Positions 55,281-64,000 of a stretch of DNA of 64,000 nucleotides are shown piece by piece. This stretch comes from Turnera subulata (taxonomy: Eukaryota; Streptophyta; Magnoliopsida; Malpighiales; Passifloraceae): contig JAKUCV010002129.1 in the NCBI GenBank assembly GCA_028386065.3, positions 4,085 to 68,084 of the forward strand, given 5' to 3'. The position numbers and the translations under genes are program-made. Numbering within the stretch: the stretch's first letter is position 1; each line of letters opens with the position of its first letter. A model generated the notes under the pieces. That model had not been told where the DNA came from, searched no databases, and was given only the letters and a program-made list of their open reading frames with translations.

Positions 55281-57169
55281 AAAAGAAAAATTAATTTAAT
55301 TTTTCTTAAGGAGGGAGATAAGAGTTGGTTGAGGGTTGATGTTTTCTAATTAAAAAATAATTTCAAATATTTTTTCATCTTTTTAATTTTTTAAAATTAA
55401 AGAGTCAATTTGAAATTTTTCTTTTTTGACTAAAATACGTATTTTTAAGAAATTTTAGAAAAAAAGAAATTTTATATTTATGATTGGATGTTAATGATTG
55501 AAATTTCTTTCTTTCTTTCTTTTCTTTTTTCATATTAATTTTTTTCCTTTTTTTTAAATAATTAAAAATAAATTTTATCACATGTATTGTTATTTTCTAA
55601 TTGGCCAAGATATCCTCTCCTTAATTTTTTTTTTCTATGGGAAGAGGAAATAACAGTTAATGATATTTATAGTTGGATGTTAATAATTAACTTTTCTTAC
55701 TTTTTTTTAATATATTTTTTATTTCCTATTAATAAAAATAATAGAATACAAATTTTTTCAAACAAAAAGTTATCCGATTACCTCTTCTTTATTTTTTCTT
55801 TTCCTATGATATAAATATTTTATATTTTTTCCTTAAAACAAAAGTAATAATCATTAGATAGTTTGTTTTTTTCTTTTTTATATTTTCCTGCTAAATTAAA
55901 ATGGAAAAATTGAACGATAATGATTTTGCCGCGTGTCGATCATCCGTGCATTCCGTTAACTCAACTAACACAAATGTAAAAGCCCTAACGGAATGAGGTA
56001 AAACGTGAAATTACAAAGTTAAAGGGGTCAAATACCGGTTTATTTTTGTCAGGGGGTGATTGTAGTTTGACCGAAAGTTCAGGGGGGTAAATTGTAATGA
56101 AGCCCGTGCCCAATATTCAAATGTAAGTTACAATTCAATCCAAATTTACATCAAATTTATATAAAAAAAGTCTTCAATTACATAAAAAAAGGTTGAACAA
56201 GCTTCAAGCTTCTACATTTGTTTACTACAACCTGCACCATTCTTGATTCCAACATCATTCATTTCTTTCCTCACATGGGTTGCTTCTTCAATCTATATGC
56301 TTGAGAAAAAAAAAATAATAATCAAGTCAAGTGGAGACATAAGTTTTGTTCCCTCCATCAAAGAGAACCAAGTCAAGTGAATTATTGGATGACCAAATAA
56401 AAAAGGCACCGGATAATCAAAGAAGGCACCAGAAGCATGCTTCAATAGAAATTTGAATGCGCAAAAGCAAAAAATGACATACAATTACATGATGGCTAAA
56501 GGCAACTATCTCCCTCTAAGAAAATCGTTCCAGTTATTTTTTTGGATTAGAAGCTATCAAAGGAAGAGAGAGAGTTAGGAGTGTGTGGGTTAATAATACT
56601 TACGACGCGATGATGGAGGAATCAAACTGGACGTCGCAGAGGCGGCGAAGCTCGAATAAGAAATAGCCGTCGTCACCGCCGTGCTCGAGTCACCGTTGCC
56701 GTGCTCTCGATCGAAGAAGAGTGGGGGAAGAGAGAGAGACCGAGAGTGGGGAAGGGAAATGAAACGACATCGTTTTGTATTTTTTGTCCTATTTTTTTGT
56801 TTTATTTTTTCCCCTCCCTCAACATAAAACGACGTCGTTTTGTATAAAAGCCCGTTTGGGTATTTGGTCTGTCCAAATTTCTCGGAGGCTGCCCGTACCA
56901 AATTAATATGTCAATTTGGTCATGTCCAGACTAAACCTAAATTTTTAATATGGTTTGGACAGTGTCCAAATTATGCACAATTCGGTCCGAACATCGGGTA
57001 ATCCGGATTGTTCGGACATTCTGCTCACCCCTAATTGTAACTACACTTTTAGCGGATGTGCTAGAGAGCAGAATCGGCATATAGTGGAATTGCAAAGTAC
57101 AACCAAAATTAGCAAGCATATTTATAGTGTCCTACTCGTCTTGTTCAAAGCCATGATCATGGGTGGTCA
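55281..57169. other. Intergenic DNA, no clear gene
   Basis: 55281-55920 is extremely AT-rich. About 55925-56110 ('cgcgtgtcgatcatccg' to 'gggggtaaattgtaatg') resembles the end of a plant transposon. 56590-56850 is GC-richer; on the minus strand it has a short Ser/Ala-rich frame ending at a perfect GTAAGT donor (about 56602), which could be the first exon of an unrecognised gene. A 16-bp palindrome lies at 56826-56841. Confidence 0.45.
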
Positions 57170-57397
57170 TTTTTCTGACACAACAAAATAAAGACCAGCC
57201 CAATCAACACAACGACAGACGTCATAAACTGGCCCATAATATAACCCGATTTACACGAGGATATATAGTAACCCTATATATATCCTTTATGTAACATAAG
57301 GTTATATTGGTTTTAGGGTTTAAGATTTAGTGCTCTTATTAACTCTTATTACTCATTACGCATATTGAGTATCTTAGCTTTTTTACGATCAGTCGTG
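57170..57397 (+). promoter_or_regulatory. Promoter and 5' UTR of F-box unit 1
   Basis: TATA-like CTATATATAT near 57272 and a conserved leader 'ttttagggtttaagattta'. The same block recurs at about 59845-60110 and 61010-61250, marking three tandem duplication units. Confidence 0.65.
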
Positions 57398-58612
57398 ATG
57401 CATTTGTCTTCGAAGAGAAGAAGGAAGGAGTTAGGCAGGAGAGGTCTACCCCTAGACATGGTTGAGGAGATTCTGTGTAGAATCCCACGCAAACCTGTTG
57501 TAAAATTCAAGCTTGTATGCAAACAATGGCGTGATCTGATATCAAGTGCCAGTTTCATCAATCGCCATCTCCACTACTCTCGTTGCTCCATTAATACTAA
57601 CCCTAAATACATCATCCAAGCATGGGACCGCAAAGATGACCAAGACTTTACGCATCTCCACTACATGGAAGACAACGAACAGATTGACTACGTGGTGAAT
57701 CACATCATGACTAAAAGCAGCTGCTGCGACGAAGCGAGTAAGGTTTGGTTACCTCATTCAGAAGGCTACGGTCGACAACATGACTTTGAGGACATAGCAG
57801 GGTCCTGCGACGGATTGCTATGGATGGCAAAGAAGACAGTCCACTATTTGTGGAATCCTTTGACAAGAGAATGCAGGGCATTGCCTTGTCCTGGTGAAAA
57901 TATGGGTGAAAGCAGTGTTCTTTATGGTTTTGCTTATGATGCATCCATTGATGACTACAAACTGATACATGGCGCCCTATCCTATGATAATCCAGTAGAG
58001 GTGAAGGTACTTTGTCTAAAAACTAATGTCTGGCGAGATAGTATGATTAGGCCTTATGTCACTTTCCAATATGCTATTGGTCAAACAGCAGGGATAACAT
58101 TGAACGAAGCTATCCATTGGGGGGTACAAGTACCAAGAGTTGGTGCTTTTAATGATTTCATGATTGCTAGTTTTGATATACAAAGGGAAGAATTTGATAG
58201 CATCCCTTTACCCGATTGTTGTGAAGCTAACAGAGGTTCATTAATGGTTCTAGGCGGATGCCTTGGTTTGGGGTATTACATATGCGACCCAGATGAAGAA
58301 TTTCACTATTTGGGATATGAGTTGTGGTATATGAGAGAGTATGGGGTAGGTGCTTCCTGGACCAAATTGATATTCATTCCATGTGGAGGAGTCCACCAAC
58401 GCGTCTGCCATGTCGTACCCTTTTCCTCTAGGGTAAAGATAGAGAAGAAGAAAATTTTGGTGCTCACGGATATGGGGACACTGTTCAGCTGCAATTTACA
58501 GAATCAGAAATGCAGAATCCTTAAGGAGCGTCCTAAACCAAATTGTACTAGGTCTTTGCGGTACCAACCCCTATCATACATAGAAACCTTATTATCACCC
58601 CATACTTGTTAA
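57398..58612 (+). CDS. F-box protein with FBA domain, intact copy of tandem family
   Basis: Single-exon 404-residue protein from the ATG at 57398 (MHLSSKRRRKEL); the frame upstream opens with TTG at 57365. The F-box is at residues about 14-55 (LPLDMVEEILCRIPRKPVVK, KLVCKQWRDLISS), followed by FINRHLHYSRC. The F-box-associated type 1 region contains GSCDGLLWMA, LWNPLTRECRALPCP, YGFAYDASIDDYKLI, KVLCLKTNVWRDS and GITLNEAIHW. Predicted role by family: SCF substrate receptor. It is the only undamaged member of a three-unit duplication; relatives are at 59662-59790 (fragment) and 61257-62787 (broken). The S-locus F-box family shares this architecture, but no S-RNase is nearby. Confidence 0.92.
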   Translation: MHLSSKRRRKELGRRGLPLDMVEEILCRIPRKPVVKFKLVCKQWRDLISSASFINRHLHYSRCSINTNPKYIIQAWDRKDDQDFTHLHYMEDNEQIDYVVNHIMTKSSCCDEASKVWLPHSEGYGRQHDFEDIAGSCDGLLWMAKKTVHYLWNPLTRECRALPCPGENMGESSVLYGFAYDASIDDYKLIHGALSYDNPVEVKVLCLKTNVWRDSMIRPYVTFQYAIGQTAGITLNEAIHWGVQVPRVGAFNDFMIASFDIQREEFDSIPLPDCCEANRGSLMVLGGCLGLGYYICDPDEEFHYLGYELWYMREYGVGASWTKLIFIPCGGVHQRVCHVVPFSSRVKIEKKKILVLTDMGTLFSCNLQNQKCRILKERPKPNCTRSLRYQPLSYIETLLSPHTC

Positions 58613-59661
58613 GATTAAGTTTAATTAGGGTAGCAAGTGACGGATATAAAGCTCGCTGTGACTGGTTTGAAGCCTGAGCATCTTATCAAGCTTCATGTTG
58701 CTTCAGGATTCTTGTGATGATCAGGGTACTTGGCACCCAACCTGCTATGGCGTAGGGGTTTTTTTTTTTTTCCTTTGATAGGAGTGTGAGACTTTGTCTT
58801 AATAAAACATCATCTATGATAAAACATCTCACAAGTGCTTGCCTTTTTGTCTTTTCGATTGAATGCATTATAGTATGTGTTTGTGTTGATGTTTGTGTGT
58901 ATGTATCTGTTACATTCTTGGAGGTTATGACTGAGGCCTCCCAAATCAGTTCCCTTCTTTATCAATTCTCAATTTTTTTGGAACCAAAGCTCTCTCTTTC
59001 TCTAATTAACTCACTGCACTACTCTACTAAAATATTCTGCTGTGTGCATGGTTAATTTTTTTTCACGAGAAAAATGAGCTCGTTGCCTCACCAAATCATT
59101 TGGGGAGCATTTGGGTCATGCCCCTTTACTTTCTTCCCACTTCCGATTTGCTCATTCCCTCAAATTATTGATATCATCAGGGTACTTGCCACGGGACTTG
59201 CTATGGAAATGCGATCCTTGATTCATATTCCATTTGTGATCACAATACGTATGCGTTAAAGGTTTTCCAGGGTTCGTCTGGGAAGAGCATTTGGGTCATG
59301 CGCCCTTTACTTTCTTCCCACTACCCATTTTCTCATTCCCTCAAATTATTGCTATGTAAATTGCGGATTGTATGGTGATGCAAATATGATTTTCAACGAA
59401 ATGTTAGTGACAGTTCTCACTACTTGGAATAGCAAAGTTCAACTTAATTATAATAATATCACATACAAATTCCCTACGGAATCTTCAATATCAGTACGAA
59501 CAAAATTAGCAAAGCATATTTGTAGTGTCCTCCTCATCTTGTTCCAAGCCACGACCGTAGTGTCATCTTCATCCTTCATGAGTTTCCCTTTATCAAATGG
59601 ACCATCATGCTGAACAATTGAAGTATCCTTCCTCCAAACTCCGGGTCTATCTGCCGCTGAT
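58613..59661. other. 3' flank of F-box unit 1
   Basis: Homologous in order to 62788-63620 downstream of the third unit (for example 'gcatcttatcaagcttcat' and 'aataaaacatcat'), showing that the duplicated unit includes this flank. A PPR gene fragment lies at about 59340-59450. Confidence 0.7.
59340..59450 (+). pseudogene. PPR protein fragment, unit 1
   Basis: Reads YVNCGLYGDANMIFNEMLVT then TTWNSKVQ, the pattern of a pentatricopeptide repeat of the type ...A..IF.EM...D..TWN.MI. It matches the better-preserved fragment at 63625-63828. No longer frame surrounds it, so it is a remnant. Confidence 0.65.
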
Positions 59662-59790
59662 AATGCAGCGGGGATAACATTGAATGGAGCTATCCATTGG
59701 GGGTACATGTACCAAGAGTTGATGATAAATATTTTATTGACTTCATGATTGCTACTTTCCATACACAAAGGGAAGAATTTGACAGCGTCC
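59662..59790 (+). pseudogene. F-box FBA-domain fragment, unit 2
   Basis: About 130 bp matching 58086-58210 of the intact gene (GITLNGAIHWG, then frameshifted sequence matching the FDIQREEFDSI region). The F-box half is missing. Confidence 0.85.
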
Positions 59791-59844
59791 AACTAATAAT
59801 GTAGCCCATTGTCTCATTAAAAAAAATAATGTAGCCCATTGGGT

Positions 59845-60110
59845 GGTTTTTATTTCAGACAGAACAAAATAAAGACCAGCCCATTTGATTACCAACTACA
59901 GACGTCGTAATTAAAATGGCCTATAGATTTACACCAGGACAGTAACCATATATACATCCAGAGCCCAAGGTTATTTAAATTATTTGTATGAGTTTTAGGG
60001 TTTGAGATTTAGTGCTCTAAACTCATTACGCACGCATATTGAGTAAGAGCTTTTTGTATTAGAAGAGTTTCTTAGACTGTCGCAACGATCACTCGTTATG
60101 TATTTGTTAA
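59845..60110 (+). pseudogene. Orphan promoter/5' UTR of F-box unit 2
   Basis: Parallels 57170-57410: 'acaaaataaagaccagccca', 'gacgtcgtaa', 'tttagggtttgagattta' and 'cactcgttatgtatttgt'. Homology stops where the coding region should begin (about 60110), so this is a promoter without its gene. Confidence 0.8.
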
Positions 60111-61009
60111 CTGATCCAACAAATGGCTAGTCCCCATTTTGCTGCCAGAATCTATCCACACACCATTTGTTTGTGCATTGTCAATTCACGTGGAGATTAT
60201 GCAATAAAATATGTTGCTGGTGAGGAGTTAAGTGGTGTTGCCCCGCCGGTAATCTGAATGCTCTATTTATTCAGTGGTTTGATCTTGCGGGTGGGAGCCA
60301 GGGGCGGATATAGGGGGAGCCATCAGGGGCATGCTATTTGTTAATTCTTTTGACTTCATTTTATATAGTTTTAGTGTGGGCTTCAATATGGCCCCCCAAA
60401 GATTAAATTCTGGGTGGGAGCAATGCAAGAGCGGCTTGGCCAACAACTTCCTTGTGGTCCAGAGAGACTCCATGACTTAATTTTACTTAGAGCAGTTTGT
60501 GATTGCTGCAAGAAAGTTTTGTAACATGCTAAGGACGGGGCTATAGCCTAATTAGGCTGTACGGACTCCAATTGGACTAATCAGCGGTTAAAAACAAAAG
60601 AAAAAATCTAATGAAAATAACAAATTCTACTCACCCACTAAACATAACCTAAAACGCTAGACCAAATAAGAATAAGTTAAGCAACAGAAGTGCCCTTACG
60701 ATTTTTACTAGGTACTTTTTAATGCAGAACCTTTGAAGATTGGAGAGGTCCCCCCTTTTATCTGTCTATTGTTTGGAATAGATGTTATGCCGATGTTAGT
60801 AATTTTTTTTTTGGAGGGAAGCCGATCTTAGTACTTAATCATGAAAGGATCTGTTAATTGGGGCTGATGCAACCTCTGTATGTAATATACTCTTCTTCAT
60901 TGACCCGGTTCTCTTTTCAACAATACATATCATAAACAAAAAGAAAAACACTCCGGCTAGAAAGTTAAATTCTTCAACTAATATTATTATAGCTCCTCAT
61001 TGGATGGTT
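60111..61009. other. Intergenic DNA between F-box units 2 and 3
   Basis: No gene recognised. Unrelated DNA (about 60115-60540) replaces the coding sequence of unit 2. Confidence 0.5.
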
Positions 61010-61256
61010 TTTTTTTTCAGACAGAACAAAATAAAGATCAGCCCATTTAATTACCAACAACCGACCCATAGTATAATTCGTGTTACACGAGGATAGTAAC
61101 CCTATATATATCCACTACGTAACCCAAGGTTATATCACTTTTAGGGTTTAAGATTTAGTCCTCTACACTTATTATGCAGACTGTATTGTTTTTTTTAAAA
61201 AATTAAGACTGTTGCAGCAATCACTCGTTAATTTGTATTTGTCTCCAAAGAGAAGA
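61010..61256 (+). promoter_or_regulatory. Promoter and leader of F-box unit 3
   Basis: Third copy of the duplicated promoter block, with CTATATATATCC at about 61100 and 'tagggtttaagatttag' at about 61142. The position of the unit 1 ATG is mutated here (unit 1 atgcatttg corresponds to gtatttg), so translation could start only at the ATG at 61257. Confidence 0.65.
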
Positions 61257-62787
61257 ATGGAGGAATTGGGCAGGGGAGATCTACCGCGAAAGGTGGTTGA
61301 GGAGATTCTATGTAGAATCCCACCCCAACTTATTATGAAATTCAAGCTTGTATGCAGACAATGGCGTGATCTGATATCAAGTGCCAGTTTCATCAATCGC
61401 CATCTCCACTACTCCCGTTGCTCCATTAATACTAACCCTAAATACATCGTCCAAGCATGGGACCGCGATGACAATGGCCGCTACTTGACGCATCTCCACT
61501 ACATGGAAGACAATGAAGAGATTGACTACGAGGTCAATCACATCATGAGTACCAACAGCTGCTTCGACGAAGCGAGTAAGGTTTGGTTACCTCTTCGACA
61601 AGGCTACGGAGGACATGAATTCGAGGTCATAGCAGGGTCCTGCAACGGATTGCAATGGATGGCAAAGAACAAGGCCCACTATTTGTGGAATCCTTTGACA
61701 AGAGAATGTAGGGCTTTGCCTTGTCCTGGTGGAAAGAATCCTTCTATTGGTGAAAGCGATGTTATTTATGGTTTTGCTTATGATGCATCCATAGATGACT
61801 ACAAACTGATACGGGGCATCTTATCTCGTGCTCATCCAGTAGAGATGAAGGTACTTTGTCTAAAAAGTAATGTCTGGAGACCGGTTTTGGATTTATTACT
61901 CTAACACTAGTTGAGGCCCCAAGACCGATTTTGGATTTATTACTCTAACACCCTCCCTCAAGTGAAAGTCCTTTGGGCTTGAAACTTGCACAGGCCCGTC
62001 CATATCTTATGCTTTTTGATTTAACAAGGAGGGAGGCGTGGGGATTTGAACACGCGACCGTTTGTTCATTATGGCTCCGCTACCATGTCAAGTGACCATC
62101 TCAATCAAAAGCTTAAGCTGATGGCTGAGGCCCCAATACCGGTTTTGGATTTATTACTCTAACACTATTGATAGCCCAGTTGGGATAACATTGAATGGAG
62201 CTATCCTCTGGAGGCTAGAAGTATCGGATCTTTATGACTTCACGATTGCTACTTTCGATATACAAAGGGAAGAATTTGATTACATCCCTTTACCCGATGG
62301 TTTTCCCGCGGACCGATGTTCATTGATGGTTCTAGGCGGATACCTTGGTTTGGGGTATAACATCAGCCCAGATCGAAAATTTGAAGATTCAGAATTTGAA
62401 GATCCAGAATTTAAATATCCACATTTTCAAGTATATTTGGGATATGAGTTGTGGTGTATGAGAAAGTATGGGGTCGGTGCTTCTTGGACCAAATTCATAT
62501 TCATTCCGTCTCCATACAGCGGCGATCCATACGGCGACGAACCCTACCACTTTGTCTTCCCCTTCACCTGTAGGATAAAGATAGAGAAGAAGGAAATTTT
62601 GATCCTCCCGGATATGGGGATATTGTTCTGCTACAATTTAGAGAATCAGGAATGCAAAATCCTTGTGGATCTGAATGATCAATATGAGGACAGGGATATG
62701 CATACTAAATCATCAAATTGTCCTTGGCCTCCGAGGTACAAACCCCTATCATACTTCGAAATCTTATTATCACTGCATGCTTGTTAA
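61257..62787 (+). pseudogene. F-box/FBA pseudogene, unit 3, broken by TRIM-like insertion
   Basis: 61257-61880 reads MEELGRGDLPRKVVEEILCR and continues parallel to the intact gene through KVLCLKSNVW. Then about 55 bp of coding sequence is replaced by a ~290-bp insertion. From about 62180 the frame resumes (GITLNGAILWRLEVSD) in a different phase and runs to the stop at 62787, with an expanded FEDSEFEDPEFKYPHF segment not present in unit 1. Removing the insertion as an intron (GT about 61884, AG 62179) does not restore phase. Either a pseudogene or, less likely, a gene with unusual splicing. Confidence 0.82.
61881..62166 (-). mobile_element. TRIM-like mini LTR element in F-box unit 3
   Basis: The minus strand begins TGTTAGAGTAATAAATCC at 62166. 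About 70 bp later comes TGACA followed by TGGTAGCGGAGCCAT, close to the copia tRNA-Met primer-binding site. The terminal block ('ggttttggatttattactc' with 'gaggcccca' before it) recurs at about 61912-61950 and partly at 61881-61907. It is non-coding and under 300 bp, as in terminal-repeat retrotransposons in miniature. No target duplication was found. Confidence 0.6.
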
Positions 62788-63624
62788 GATTAAGTTTAAT
62801 TAGGGGAGCAAGTGACACATGTTTTTGGGTGGTATGTTTGTGCGCGGATGTAATCGGATATAATGAAATGGAATCAAAGAGCGCTGCTGTGACTGGTTTG
62901 AAGCCTGAGTATCCTATCAAGCTTCATGATGCTTGGGGATTCTTGTGATGATCAGTTTACTTGGCACCGAACCTGCTGCTATGGCGTAGGTTTTGTTTCT
63001 TTTGTTTGGAGTATGAGAATTTGTCTTAAAAAAATGTCATCTATGATTTTGTCTTAATAAAACATCATCACAAGTACTTTTCTCTTTGTATTTTTGATTT
63101 AATGTGCATTATAGTATGTGTATGTGTTGATGTTTGTGTGTGTCTGTGTTTCATTCTTGGAGGTGAGTCAATGCTCCCCCAATAAGTTCCCTTCTTTTTC
63201 ATTTTTCTATTTTTTGGAAGCAAAGCTCTCTCTTTCTCTAACTCACTACACTACTCCTAAAAAACTTTGCTGTGTGGTTTATATTTTACATTAGAAACTA
63301 AGCTCATTTGCCTCACCAAATCATTTGGGTCATGCCCCACCGGCATATGCTCCTTTATTCTCAATATCTCCCGCAGTGAAATGGTCAGAAGAATTTAATA
63401 CTCCCCCTACTCCAAGATATTATAAACGTTTTATTGTGTTTCAGAATAAAAGATGCTTTAGAATTTTGAGAAGTATTATATTAGCTATTTTTTATATTTA
63501 TCCTTATTTAGTTAATTAAACAACTTAATGTAATTATGCCATGGAAATGCGATCCTTGATACATATTCAAAATGTGATCACATTATGTATGCATTTAAGG
63601 TTTTCCAACCTTTGTCAGGGAAGA
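62788..63624. other. 3' flank of F-box unit 3
   Basis: Parallels 58613-59290 with indels. Nothing else seen. Confidence 0.65.
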
Positions 63625-63828
63625 TGAATTTAGTCAGTTTTAATTCGATGATATCAGGTTTTGCAAATTTTGGATTGTAATGTTGCAAATATGATTTTCG
63701 ATGAATTTTTACGGACAGATCTTATTACCTGGAATGTAATGATTCGCATATGCTGCAAATAATTGTCTAGCTCAACCTTTTGATCTTTTCGTTGAGCTAC
63801 AAGGTCAAGGAATTAATGAAGCAGCCTA
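63625..63828 (+). pseudogene. PPR protein fragment, unit 3
   Basis: Reads MNLVSFNSMISGFANFGL, then after a shift VANMIFDEFLRTDLITWNVM, then after a stop and shift AQPFDLFVELQGQGINE. This is the pattern of two consecutive PPR motifs of an organelle RNA-binding PPR protein. Two frame disruptions over 200 bp and no flanking frame mark it as a remnant. Confidence 0.75.
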
Positions 63829-64000
63829 TTATGTGTTGAACAAAGTTCCGCTCCACAACGTGAACAATGCTCCGCTACGAGATTGTTGAACTATGCGCAG
63901 CACAAAGCACTAACCTTTCACACAACCAACCTCGTTGCACAGACAAACTGTACTGATACTAAGCAAGACTAACTTGCACAAGCAGGTTGTGCAGAACCCG
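63829..64000. other. Unidentified end of window
   Basis: Sequence changes character after the PPR fragment at about 63833 ('tgttgaacaaagttccgctcc'). It could be the start of a repeat that continues past the window; not identified. Confidence 0.3.

Noticed and set aside
61884..62179. TRIM-like insertion as a functional intron of F-box unit 3
   Set aside because: GT and AG are available but joining them leaves the two halves out of phase, and about 55 bp of conserved coding sequence is missing. Kept as the less likely alternative.
57398..62787. F-box cluster as a self-incompatibility S-locus
   Set aside because: The F-box/FBA architecture is shared with S-locus F-box genes, but there is no S-RNase or other pistil determinant in the window, and such F-box clusters are common elsewhere in plant genomes.

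Overview
This is plant nuclear DNA, most likely from a eudicot. It is AT-rich, with interrupted genes, GT-AG introns, families typical of land plants (F-box/FBA, F-box/LRR, CHX cation/H+ exchangers, PPR fragments) and a dense nest of plant LTR retrotransposons, LINEs, SINEs and a MITE. I saw no bacterial, organellar or tRNA/rRNA gene. The species cannot be told from the sequence alone.

Layout. 1-682 is a minus-strand copia LTR cut by the window edge, followed by about 4 kb of AT-rich and repeat-like DNA. 4744-9106 holds two paralogous single-exon F-box genes (+). 9555-16388 holds a tandem pair of three-exon CHX antiporter genes (-), each reconstructing to about 800 residues. 18120-20208 is a three-exon F-box/LRR gene (-). 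A long-TIR MITE (about 20517-20778), a small acidic hypothetical protein (21867-22229) and a two-exon F-box/LRR gene (+, 23117-24355) follow.

24582-54750 is a nest of insertions. A truncated relative of the 23117 gene was hit by a 5'-truncated LINE (16-bp TSD), by a minus-strand gypsy element (25385-45155, 5-bp TSD acact on both sides) and by a second LINE. The gypsy 3' LTR was itself hit by a plus-strand copia element (25497-34963), whose 5' LTR carries a solo LTR with its own 5-bp TSD attct. The second LINE was hit by another gypsy-type element (46019-54133). A single N at 54388 joins two contigs whose 365-bp overlap was left unmerged.

57170-63830 is a set of three tandem duplication units, each with an F-box/FBA gene or its remains: one intact copy (57398-58612), one reduced to a promoter and fragments, and one broken by a TRIM-like insertion. 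PPR gene fragments lie downstream of the F-box genes.

Most unusual features. (1) Two arrays of a 12-bp perfect palindrome, AACATCGATGTT, occur in two different retroelements (28608-29275 and 47425-48091). Copies come in pairs 20-22 bp apart, and the pairs repeat every ~73-74 bp (sometimes one or two helical turns less). Each pair can fold into a hairpin with a 12-bp stem. (2) The gypsy element at 25385-45155 lacks RT, RNase H and integrase but carries an antisense, intron-like, TATA-preceded ORF. (3) A GGCGGTC/GACCGCC hairpin cluster recurs near the TATA boxes of both that ORF and its LTRs. The genes do not form one pathway: F-box proteins are substrate receptors of SCF ubiquitin ligases, and CHX proteins are endomembrane or plasma-membrane K+/H+ exchangers.
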